From assembly GCF_005869225.1 (NCBI RefSeq), contig NZ_SWFP01000005.1:496001-560000 (forward strand): a stretch of 64,000 nt of DNA, written 5' to 3'. This DNA comes from Dyadobacter bucti (GTDB lineage: Bacteria; Bacteroidota; Bacteroidia; Cytophagales; Spirosomataceae). The notes under the pieces were generated by a model. The model did not search any database. It was not told the origin of the DNA and worked only from the letters and a program-made list of their open reading frames with translations. The translations under genes were made by a program, and so were the position numbers. Shown here in pieces: positions 18,822-26,771 of this stretch (within the stretch, counting starts at the first letter, position 1; the number at the start of each line of letters is the position of its first letter).

Positions 18822-19739
18822 CTAATCGATCATGTAGCTATCGGGTTTAACCGTATCAGGTACCGGCTTTTCTATCATTTCCAACAGCGTGGCTTCAATC
18901 ATTCCGCTGATCGCATTCAATGCCAGATCGTTAGGCTCTGTCCCGAAAGGTTCTTCGAGCTCATCTGCAATTGCTTCAAAAGCGACAAAGGTGTAGGCAA
19001 TAAAAACGGTAATAAACGGGGTCAGCCATCCCAGACTGTCAACCAGGCCGAAAGGGAGCAGAAAACAATACAGATATACTGTACGGTGGAGCAATACCTG
19101 GTAGGTATAGGGGATAGGAGTGGACGCGATCCTTTCGCAGCCTCCCACGATATCGGACAGTTTGTTCAGGTTTTCATCCATCGCAACCTGACAAATCGGG
19201 TCTATCAACGCTTTTTCCCTGGCATCTTTGATCCACAGGCCCATAAGCTGCATCACGACAATCGGCTTGTAATGTTTGTCGATCACCTTTTCGGCAAGCG
19301 GTTGCGGCAGCCTGTTCCGGATGTCCTGTTCCGGATCTGTTTTCCTGAGTTGATGTTTGAGACAATAAGTAAAAACAATGAGCAGCTGAACAAATTCCTG
19401 GATCTCTTTGCTTTTGACTGTATAACCTGTGAGCGTCACGGCCTGGCGTGCAAGTGAGCGGGTATCGTTCAAAAGTGCGCCCCATAATTTCCGGCCTTCC
19501 CAGAACCTGTCATAACTTGCGTTGTTCCGAAATCCCAGGAACAAAGCCAGTGCAAGGCCAAAAATGGTGAACGGTGCCGGATTGAGCGGGATTTTATAAT
19601 GATAGAGCGTACCGTTCAGATAAACGATGAGAATTGATACAAACAGCAGTATGACCAGACGCGGCACGAGTTGCGGCAGAACAGAGTCGTGCCATATAAA
19701 AAGCATTCTGAACCAGTGTTCCTTTTTTCTTTGAATCAT
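18822..19739 (-). CDS. Bestrophin-family ion channel (UPF0187)
   Basis: 305 residues. Homologue of bacterial bestrophin pentameric channels. Seen: WFRMLFIWHDSVLPQLVPRLV at the N-terminus, a first membrane segment near 26-45, then the conserved PLNPAPFTIFGLALALFLGFRNNASYDRFWEGRKLWG stretch, and later the RIASTPIPYTYQVLLHRTVYLY segment that is strongly conserved in the family, followed by two further membrane helices. Inner membrane, probably cation-selective as in other bacterial forms (family knowledge). It follows the DUF1543 gene by 7 bases. Confidence 0.93.
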   Translation of the reverse strand: MIQRKKEHWFRMLFIWHDSVLPQLVPRLVILLFVSILIVYLNGTLYHYKIPLNPAPFTIFGLALALFLGFRNNASYDRFWEGRKLWGALLNDTRSLARQAVTLTGYTVKSKEIQEFVQLLIVFTYCLKHQLRKTDPEQDIRNRLPQPLAEKVIDKHYKPIVVMQLMGLWIKDAREKALIDPICQVAMDENLNKLSDIVGGCERIASTPIPYTYQVLLHRTVYLYCFLLPFGLVDSLGWLTPFITVFIAYTFVAFEAIADELEEPFGTEPNDLALNAISGMIEATLLEMIEKPVPDTVKPDSYMID

Positions 19740-19746
19740 TGCTCTT

Positions 19747-20316
19747 TTATTTGAGTGCGGAAAATTTCAGATAACCCAAATGGATTTCATCCGCTGCTTC
19801 TGAATCCGTTGGCGTTAGTGTTATCCTGTATTTAGCTTTTTGATTTGGAGTTAAAATATCGTCAATTTCGTACAGGTCGTCAACGTCAATACCATATTTA
19901 TCATCAATATGGGAAGTTGCTTTTGCAAAATGATTGGTTTGGAAAAACAATGTCTTTTTAGCTTCTTTCATGGCAGCCGCCCTATCAGCTTTTACCGTGA
20001 GGAGCATATAATGCTGTTCTTCAAACTTGAATGGCTGATATCCTCCCAGGTTAATAAAAAAAAGCCTGCTATCTCCGGTTTTGGATTGCTTTTTCCAGGC
20101 GGCCCTCGGCTGAATACCGACGTGGTAACCTTCAACAAAGTTCACTTCCCGCCATGCGTCAATATGTAATTTGTCGGGCTCCGGCCAAAAGTCTTCCATT
20201 TCAGGTAGCAGTTCATTGAGGGAGGCGGCGATTCCAAAGAAAACATCATGCTGCTCCACATGCCTGCCGGGCGGTTTACAGCCCAACAAAATCATATAAA
20301 GTTTGAGTGATGGCAT
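19747..20316 (-). CDS. DUF1543 protein
   Basis: 189 residues, ATG start. It begins SLKLYMILLGCKPPGRHVEQHDVFFG, the usual opening of DUF1543 proteins, and has the HIDAWREVNFVEGYHVGI segment. A second, related half (LFFINLGGYQPFKFEEQHYMLL...) follows, so the protein looks like two copies of the fold. No signal peptide. Function is not known. It lies 7 bases upstream of the bestrophin gene and is likely cotranscribed. Confidence 0.85.
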   Translation of the reverse strand: MPSLKLYMILLGCKPPGRHVEQHDVFFGIAASLNELLPEMEDFWPEPDKLHIDAWREVNFVEGYHVGIQPRAAWKKQSKTGDSRLFFINLGGYQPFKFEEQHYMLLTVKADRAAAMKEAKKTLFFQTNHFAKATSHIDDKYGIDVDDLYEIDDILTPNQKAKYRITLTPTDSEAADEIHLGYLKFSALK

Positions 20317-20422
20317 ATCTGCTTGTGGCTGACCTGTTATTCAAAAAGTATGTTAGCAGTTGCTAATGTAATAAAGTTGTTAAATGTTTGTTCGATTAAA
20401 AAGGCATATCGGGGTTTATGGC

Positions 20423-22882
20423 TCAAAACTCTCTTTCCCCAAATTCGCTGCCCGGCAGCTTGGCCTTTGTGGAAAGTTGGTTGAGATTGAAGGATAAGTT
20501 TAAAAGGAAGATATCGGTTTCCTGAATGTAGTTGGTGGTTGTGTAAAAATCCCTGCCCCAGGTTGTAATGCGTTGCTGATTTGCGTTCAGGAGGCCGAGA
20601 TCCATGTTCTGCCATTGAAGCGATGCAGCCAGTTTCCCTTTGAGAAAGGTCTTTCTGACCGATAGCGACGGGTTAACGAGTCGTGAATCCTCGCCCTGCG
20701 CAGTGACCCTCCTGGATAGATAGTTCAAGGCCCATTGAATTTGCAGGGTAGGCACTACGCGAAATGTTGTATGGGAATTGATCGAATAAACAATGCTGGA
20801 AGTATTCACATTGACGGTGTTGCTGAAAAGCGCCCCCTGGATATGATAATGGTAAACATTGGCACCTGCATACAATTGCCACCAATTCGTCAGATTGATA
20901 TTGCCGCCCAGTTCGGCGCCCCACGATGTTGCCAGACCTGCATTTGTATAAATGCGGTTGATAATGCTGTCGTTGTAGACGCTGTTCACACGGTTTACCA
21001 CGTTTTTGATCCGCTGGTTGTACAACGTTACAAAACCACTTCCTTCTTCGAACTCTTTCACAATGCCTATCTCGCCCTGGCCGACGAATTCCGGTAAAAT
21101 ATCCGGATCGCCTGATTCGAGGGTTTCCGAATGCTCGCGTTCGGGGAGTGGGTTGAGCTCATTGTTGGTTGAACGCTGCACGCGGCGTGTATAGCCTGCT
21201 TTAACGCGCCAGCCGTGTCCGGGGGAGTATTGTAATTGTGCAGAAGGGAAAAAATTGGAGAGTGTAAGGTTCCGCGTGTCGGCGGCACCTGTCGAGAATG
21301 TGCGCGTTGCGTATTCGTAACGCAGCCCGGCGGAGTATTCAAGTTTCGTCGCTTTTCCGTTGTATTGCCCGTATACCGAATGGATATGGTTTCCAAGGCG
21401 CGTCCGGCCCGAAAATTGTGGCACCAGATCAAATGAACCCGTTTGAAGATTGAGGTCCAGGTATTGAAAAGCACCCTTTTGCAATTGATTGCGGTACTGA
21501 TAACCCGTTTCCAGTTTTCCTTTTCCAATCAACAACAGATAGTCTGCCTGCAAACGAAAGGCGTTTAGCGGGTTCTCACCAGGATTACGTGTGCTTTGCA
21601 ATGCGCGCTGCCTGCCCGGTTCCGACAGATTGATGTTCGTCGTGAGCCCGTCCAGCTTCGCGAACTCCGCCAGCCCCGACAGCGTAAGCTGCGATTTATT
21701 GGCAAAACGGTGGGAGTAGTCGAGATTTCCGAGCGTCACATCATTGGTCTTCCGGGCGATATTGGAGTTGAAATAAGTAATGCTGCCCAGCGCCTCTCCG
21801 GATTCCTGATCGGTTTTGACATTGTTGTACATCAGATCTGCCCGTCTGGACTGGAAACGATACCCTTTATAGAAACCCGCCGAGATCACATTCGACGGGT
21901 CCGGGGTAAACGACGCCGAGGCCCGGACTGTATAATTGTACCGCTTGAAACTACGTTCGCCCTGAGAGGGCAGCGATGTAAAAACATTGCCGAGGGTCGT
22001 GTTGACATCGCCCACGCGCCTGCCTGCGATGTCATTCCGCAAGTAATTAGCGCTCAGGTTAACCTCCCACTTCCCCGATTTCAACCCCCAGGACGCATCG
22101 GCACCGAAGCGGACAGGTCGTTTGAGATTATGATAACGATGTACCGAAGGCAGCCCACCCTGAATGTTCACGACAATGCTGCGGCTGTCAGTAGCCGCTG
22201 CTTTTGTAATAATGTTGATGATCCCAGACTTGCCATCCGGGTCGTACCGGGCTGAAGGACTTGTGATCACTTCGATGTTTTCAATTGTATTGGCCGGGAT
22301 CTGGTTCAGGACCACCGAGGGTTCGGTTTGCACCGGTTTCCCGTTCACCAGTACCAGAAAGCCGGTCGAGCCGCGCAGGGTAATGTCGCCTTCGCTGTTG
22401 AGGGTCACAGAGGGAGTGTTTTTTAGGATATCTATTGCTGTACCGCCTTGTCCGGCTATGAATTGGCTTGCTTTGTACACCTGCCGGTCGATCCTGTTTT
22501 CGGCGAGTTGTTGTCTGGTTGTAACATTGGCAGCTTCGAGCAACCGGCTGTCGGTTACCATGGCTAAGGTGGGAATGGTCACTGTTCCCGACTTGCCAGT
22601 CAAGTCGAGCGATCCGGTGCTTGCATTTTGATAACCCATGTATTGTGTGCCAATGTAGTAAAATGCTGCGGCTATATTTTCAAAGCGGTAATTGCCCTTC
22701 TCGTCCGAAAGGCTGCCGGCAACCAGCAGCGAATCGGCCGTACGGTACAGGGCGACAGAGGCGTAAGGAAGTGGTTGCCCAGACTCCTGATCCGTGATTT
22801 TACCGTTGATTGCAAGCGGAGATTGCGCGAAAGCCACTGCCCGCCAGAGTAACAGGTATACAAGAGAAAGGAAAAGCTTCAT
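20423..22882 (-). CDS. TonB-dependent receptor, outer-membrane beta-barrel family (OMP_b-brl_3 type)
   Basis: 819 residues, signal peptide ending near AVAFAQ. Order: carboxypeptidase-regulatory-like domain (about 24-105, GKITDQESGQPLPYASVALYR), a plug-like domain (DILKNTPSVTLNSEGDITLRG, VLVNGKP, NIEVITSPSARYDPDGKSGIINI) and a beta-barrel to the C-terminus. The plug wording is typical of the family with PSVxxNxxG...LRG motifs, distinct from SusC. No SusD neighbour, so it is probably a stand-alone transporter for a small ligand such as a peptide, metal chelate or signalling molecule. An AraC regulator lies 98 bases upstream in the same direction and may control it. Confidence 0.9.
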   Translation of the reverse strand: MKLFLSLVYLLLWRAVAFAQSPLAINGKITDQESGQPLPYASVALYRTADSLLVAGSLSDEKGNYRFENIAAAFYYIGTQYMGYQNASTGSLDLTGKSGTVTIPTLAMVTDSRLLEAANVTTRQQLAENRIDRQVYKASQFIAGQGGTAIDILKNTPSVTLNSEGDITLRGSTGFLVLVNGKPVQTEPSVVLNQIPANTIENIEVITSPSARYDPDGKSGIINIITKAAATDSRSIVVNIQGGLPSVHRYHNLKRPVRFGADASWGLKSGKWEVNLSANYLRNDIAGRRVGDVNTTLGNVFTSLPSQGERSFKRYNYTVRASASFTPDPSNVISAGFYKGYRFQSRRADLMYNNVKTDQESGEALGSITYFNSNIARKTNDVTLGNLDYSHRFANKSQLTLSGLAEFAKLDGLTTNINLSEPGRQRALQSTRNPGENPLNAFRLQADYLLLIGKGKLETGYQYRNQLQKGAFQYLDLNLQTGSFDLVPQFSGRTRLGNHIHSVYGQYNGKATKLEYSAGLRYEYATRTFSTGAADTRNLTLSNFFPSAQLQYSPGHGWRVKAGYTRRVQRSTNNELNPLPEREHSETLESGDPDILPEFVGQGEIGIVKEFEEGSGFVTLYNQRIKNVVNRVNSVYNDSIINRIYTNAGLATSWGAELGGNINLTNWWQLYAGANVYHYHIQGALFSNTVNVNTSSIVYSINSHTTFRVVPTLQIQWALNYLSRRVTAQGEDSRLVNPSLSVRKTFLKGKLAASLQWQNMDLGLLNANQQRITTWGRDFYTTTNYIQETDIFLLNLSFNLNQLSTKAKLPGSEFGEREF

Positions 22883-22953
22883 AGGGGTTTAAGACCGCAA
22901 TTCAAAGAGGTGAAAGATGCGGTAAAATTAACCCTATAAATTTAGTAGACTTT

Positions 22954-22982
22954 GTACATTACTTCCTAAAACTGGTACATTT
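22954..22982 (-). promoter_or_regulatory. Direct repeat, possible AraC-type operator
   Basis: On the plus strand GTACATTA (22954-22961) and GTACATTT (22975-22982) are repeated with 21-base spacing, two helical turns on the same face, as in AraC half-sites. They lie between the AraC gene and the receptor gene; the distal copy touches the AraC stop codon. Sequence pattern only; binding is inference. Confidence 0.35.
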
Positions 22983-23796
22983 AGGAAATTCCTTTTCTGT
23001 AAACACCGGGCAGCACACCAGTCTGCCGCTTGAAAAACTTATTGAAATGCGACGGGTCGGAAAACCCCAGCTCATAAGCGACTTCGCCCAGGTTCTGTTC
23101 TGAATAGAGAAGTAATCTTTTGGATTCCGCGGTAAGCCTTTCGGTGATCACCGCGCCGGTCGTTTTATCCAGAAACCTGCGACAGACTGCATTCAGCGTC
23201 TTCGGTGTTACACCCAATGCTTCGGCGTACCAGTTTACCTCATGCGTGTTCATATAATGCTGGTCTAGCAGCGCAAAAAATGCATTCAGTGTCTGTGGAA
23301 ACGGCTGTTGATTGTCAGACTTGATTTCCCGCTGAAGTAAATTGAAAAGCAGGAGCAGGTAGGTTTGGATGATCGCCTGAAAATTGGTCTGGCCACCGGC
23401 ATATTCCGTTTCAATGCGAGCAAAGATATTGGCAATCTCGTCGCTGATGTGGGCGAGCTGGAACCCGCTCGGGAACGCGATTGGAAATGTGCGGAAAAGT
23501 AAATTATACAGCGGATGGCCGAGCAAAAAATCCTTCTGGATCATGGCCACAAAGCCCTTTGGAATTTCAGTAAGCTCCCAGCTGTGGATCTGGCCAGGCA
23601 TGACAAGGTAAAGGCTGGACGGTTGTACCGGGTATCGGTGATGATCGATCAGGTGTAATCCTTCCCCCTGTGTCAGGTAAATTACTTCAAGATAATCCTT
23701 GTGGCCGTGCGGATGAGTCGTTTTGATAACCTCCTTCATTCGCTTGATCCGGAAAAGCTCCTTATCGTTGAGTTTATTTTTAATTGGAATCTGCAT
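22981..23796 (-). CDS. AraC-family transcriptional regulator
   Basis: 271 residues from the ATG at 23796. N-terminal cupin-like sensing half (HGHKDYLEVIYLTQGEGLHLIDHHRYPVQPSSLYLVMPGQIHSWEL), C-terminal double HTH: VNWYAEALGVTPKTLNAVCRRF for the first helix pair and LGEVAYELGFSDPSHFNKFFKRQTGVLPGVYRK for the second. Likely activator of the TonB-dependent receptor immediately downstream; the effector is unknown. It is divergent from the ChrB-AraC fusion gene, with about 55 bases between them. Confidence 0.9.
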   Translation of the reverse strand: MQIPIKNKLNDKELFRIKRMKEVIKTTHPHGHKDYLEVIYLTQGEGLHLIDHHRYPVQPSSLYLVMPGQIHSWELTEIPKGFVAMIQKDFLLGHPLYNLLFRTFPIAFPSGFQLAHISDEIANIFARIETEYAGGQTNFQAIIQTYLLLLFNLLQREIKSDNQQPFPQTLNAFFALLDQHYMNTHEVNWYAEALGVTPKTLNAVCRRFLDKTTGAVITERLTAESKRLLLYSEQNLGEVAYELGFSDPSHFNKFFKRQTGVLPGVYRKGIS

Positions 23797-23850
23797 CGAC
23801 CGCCTGTTAACTAAATTGAAGGGCAATTTATGTAAATCAATAATAATAAC

Positions 23851-24723
23851 TTGCGAGAAAAAATTAATCGACGCCCTGTGAACTGGATTACCCGCGAACG
23901 ACCGAAGATAGACCGGATCGCCTGCCCCTGGCTGATCAGGAGGTTTATTGATGCTGAGGCCACTTTTTATTTTGTCCCGTTCGATGAAGTCCTTTTAAAA
24001 GCTGAGGAACTGAATGCAACCCCGTTCGATATCCCCGGCGTTGAATTCACCCATTACGAAGACCGGTGCACCTTCGACTACCTCATTGAAAAATTTGGCA
24101 TTGACGATCCCGCAGTGAAGGATATGGCACCCATCGTCCGGGGCGCGGATACCGACGCACATTTCGTAGCCCCGCAAAGTGCCGGGCTCTGGGCGATCTC
24201 AGCTGGCATGAGTTTTAATATCACTGACGATCATGAACTTCTGGAAAAAGGGATGCTGATTTACGATGCGCTTTACAGCTGGGCCAGACATCTTCAAAAG
24301 CAAAGGCACACGCAGAGCCCGACTGAGAAACTGCTGCTCGAGGTTTTCAATGCTTACATGCAGGAAAAGTCTGGACAAAGCAGCAAAGCACCCCGGTGGG
24401 CCCGGCAGTTAAAAGAGATTATCCAGGACCAGATCGACACCAATCTGAATTTAAGCCTGAAACAAGTTGCCGCCGGACTGGATATGAACCCTGCCTATGT
24501 TTCAAGGGAGTTTTCCAAATATTTTAGTGACCTTTCCTTTGGTGAGTATATCCGCAAACTGCGCATTGAAAAAGCCATCGAGCTGCTAGGCAACACTTCC
24601 AATAGTCTTGCCGAGATCGCTTATCTGACCGGCTTTTCAGATCAAAGTCATTTCAACCGGATCTTTAAGCAGCATACCGGGCAAAATCCATCGGTTTTTC
24701 GAAAATCTTTAGGCAAAAAGTAA
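23851..24723 (+). CDS. ChrB-domain protein fused to an AraC-type DNA-binding domain
   Basis: 290 residues as drawn from a TTG at 23851; a GTG at 23878 is an alternative, and no ATG precedes the conserved region. Residues about 15-150 match the chromate-resistance ChrB C-terminal domain (DRIACPWLIRRFIDAEATF, EFTHYEDRCTFDYLIEKFG, APIVRGADTD). Residues about 185-288 form an AraC double HTH (LSLKQVAAGLDMNPAYVSREFSKYF and LAEIAYLTGFSDQSHFNRIFKQHTG). In proteobacteria ChrB carries a different N-terminal part, so this appears to be a sensor domain joined to another DNA-binding module. It is followed by chrA, which it probably regulates in response to chromate or a related oxyanion. Confidence 0.85.
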   Translation: MREKINRRPVNWITRERPKIDRIACPWLIRRFIDAEATFYFVPFDEVLLKAEELNATPFDIPGVEFTHYEDRCTFDYLIEKFGIDDPAVKDMAPIVRGADTDAHFVAPQSAGLWAISAGMSFNITDDHELLEKGMLIYDALYSWARHLQKQRHTQSPTEKLLLEVFNAYMQEKSGQSSKAPRWARQLKEIIQDQIDTNLNLSLKQVAAGLDMNPAYVSREFSKYFSDLSFGEYIRKLRIEKAIELLGNTSNSLAEIAYLTGFSDQSHFNRIFKQHTGQNPSVFRKSLGKK

Positions 24724-24815
24724 ACTCTGTACAAACCGGTCATTTACGTTCTATTTTTTGATTGAGGGGCTGTCTATTATTGCAGGGTATTCCGCAAGAT
24801 AACGACAACCTGAAA

Positions 24816-26003
24816 ATGGAACTTTCACAGCAATCCAAAACAGTTCAATACAGCCTGATCGCGCTGACAAAGTATTTTTTGAAACTGGGAACACTTGGTT
24901 TTGGTGGCCCGGTGGCATTGATCGGCTACATGCACCGCGATCTGGTGGAAGAGCGCAAGTGGATTACCGAGGAGGAATACCGGGAAGGGCTGGCATTAGC
25001 CCAGCTTGCTCCGGGCCCCCTCGCCGCTCAACTAGGCATTTACCTGGGCTATGTACATTACGGGGTATGGGGCGCTACACTGACGGGGCTGGGTTTTGTG
25101 CTTCCATCCTTTGTCATGGTCGTGTTGCTTGGTATGGCCTACAAGTTGTACGGTGGCTTGCCCTGGATGCAATCCGTTTTTTATGGTGTTGGCTCGGCGG
25201 TGATCGGTATTATCACGCTGAGCTGCTACAAGCTTACTATCAAATCGGTTAGTAAACTGGAAACCCGGGCCATCAAAAGCAGCTGGCTTCTTTGGCTGTT
25301 TTTCCTTTTAATGGCTGTAGTAACTGCTTTTACGAAGCGAGAGGAAGTTTGGCTTTTTATTATACTGGGACTGCTCTACATGGTTGTCAAGGCACCTCCC
25401 AGGTGGATCCGGAAAACCAATACCTCGTTGTCTGTTGTTCTTTTAGCCGGAACAGGCTTCTGGCAAATGGATACCGGCAAGCTCTGGGAGCTTGGCCTGT
25501 TCTTCACAGAAGCCGGCGCGTTTGTTTTCGGTAGCGGGCTTGCAATAATTCCGTTTTTACAGGCGGGTGTTGTGGGTGAAATGGGCTGGCTCAGCGAGCA
25601 GCAGTTTTTGGATTCGGTTGCGGTGGCCATGATCACACCAGGCCCGGTTGTCATTACTGTTGGTTTTATCGGCTTTATCGTCTCTGGCTTTGCCGGAGCG
25701 AGTGTCGCGGCGCTGGGTGTTTTCCTTCCTTGTTTTGTTTTTACAGTGCTTCCGGCGCCTTATTTTAAGAAGATATCTAAAAACGAAAGTATCAGGGCAT
25801 TTGTCGACGGTATTACCGCAGCAGTTGTCGGTGCGTTGGTTGGATCTGTGTTTGTGATTGCATCCCGCTCGATTGTGGACGTTGCGTCAGCTGTCATTGC
25901 GATTCTCACCATTTTGGCATTGATCTTTATAAAGAAACTGCAGGAGCCTTACATCATCCTGTTTGCGGCCGTCATCGGCTATTGCCTTAAAACATATCTG
26001 TAA
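24816..26003 (+). CDS. chrA: ChrA chromate transporter
   Basis: 395 residues from the ATG at 24816; an in-frame TTG at 24762 is unlikely. Long-chain ChrA with two homologous halves. The first half has GTLGFGGPVALIGYMHRDLVEERKW and LAQLAPGPLAAQLGIYLGY; the second has GAFVFGSGLAIIPFLQAGVV and AVAMITPGPVVITVGFIGF. About ten hydrophobic segments. Inner membrane, chromate efflux (CHR superfamily); related proteins may move sulfate or other anions. It is 92 bases after the ChrB-AraC gene and 11 bases before the DUF2490 gene. Confidence 0.94.
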   Translation: MELSQQSKTVQYSLIALTKYFLKLGTLGFGGPVALIGYMHRDLVEERKWITEEEYREGLALAQLAPGPLAAQLGIYLGYVHYGVWGATLTGLGFVLPSFVMVVLLGMAYKLYGGLPWMQSVFYGVGSAVIGIITLSCYKLTIKSVSKLETRAIKSSWLLWLFFLLMAVVTAFTKREEVWLFIILGLLYMVVKAPPRWIRKTNTSLSVVLLAGTGFWQMDTGKLWELGLFFTEAGAFVFGSGLAIIPFLQAGVVGEMGWLSEQQFLDSVAVAMITPGPVVITVGFIGFIVSGFAGASVAALGVFLPCFVFTVLPAPYFKKISKNESIRAFVDGITAAVVGALVGSVFVIASRSIVDVASAVIAILTILALIFIKKLQEPYIILFAAVIGYCLKTYL

Positions 26004-26014
26004 CCCCTAATTTT

Positions 26015-26752
26015 ATGAACAAATATCTGCTGGTACTCATTTTACTTTTTTCAATTCCGTCTTTCGCCCAAAAACAGGTCAATACACAAAGCGGTGTCTG
26101 GCTGGGCTATTTTAATCAAACAAGGTTCACAAACAAATGGGGGATCTGGCTTGATCTTCATGCCAGGCGGACAGACTTCCTGGACAGGTGGGCAACCCAG
26201 ATCATCCGGCCAGGGCTTACCTATTTTGCCAATGACCACCTTCGCTTTACATTGGGTTATGCCTATGCCCGAAGCTACCCGGCAGCAGGCCTTTTCACGG
26301 TACGTCCCGAAAACAGGCTATGGCAGCAGGTGTTGTGGACCAGTCGGCAAAAACGGCTGCAAACACAGCAATGGATCCGTGTGGAAGAACGGTTCAACAG
26401 GAAAATCGCCAATGACGCGCTCCGCGACGGATATAATTTCAATTTCCGGTTCCGCTATCTTCTAAACCTGATGGTCCCTCTGAACCGGGATTTCATAGAA
26501 GCCAATACCCTTTTCTTTGCCTTCAATGACGAGATACATATCAATGCGGGAAAGCAGATCACCTACAATCTTTTCGATCAGAACCGCCTTTTCTTCGGGC
26601 TGGGATACCAGTTTACCAAAGGGCTTAACCTGCAGGTGGGTTATATGAACCAGTTTCAGCAGCTGCCATCAGGGAACCACTTCAACAGCAATCATGTGCT
26701 CCGCGTTTTTGCATTTCATAACCTGGATTTTCGACGGAAAGCAGACAAATAA
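26015..26752 (+). CDS. DUF2490 outer-membrane beta-barrel-like protein
   Basis: 245 residues, signal peptide ending near SIPSFAQ. Beta-rich sequence with the DUF2490 hallmarks: GVWLGYFNQTRFTNKWGIWLDLHARR, PGLTYFANDHLRFTLGYAYAR, the WQQVLW...QQWIRVEERF segment, and RFRYLLNLMVPLN. It ends in an aromatic-rich strand (VLRVFAFHNLDFR) as outer-membrane barrels do. Function unknown. It is 11 bases behind chrA, so it is probably part of the chromate-response unit, although DUF2490 genes occur in many settings. Confidence 0.85.
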   Translation: MNKYLLVLILLFSIPSFAQKQVNTQSGVWLGYFNQTRFTNKWGIWLDLHARRTDFLDRWATQIIRPGLTYFANDHLRFTLGYAYARSYPAAGLFTVRPENRLWQQVLWTSRQKRLQTQQWIRVEERFNRKIANDALRDGYNFNFRFRYLLNLMVPLNRDFIEANTLFFAFNDEIHINAGKQITYNLFDQNRLFFGLGYQFTKGLNLQVGYMNQFQQLPSGNHFNSNHVLRVFAFHNLDFRRKADK

Positions 26753-26771
26753 TTGATACAAGAATAAAGGA

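Noticed and set aside
18741..19457. Open frame antisense to the bestrophin gene
   Set aside because: Shadow frame; the bestrophin motifs on the minus strand are unambiguous.
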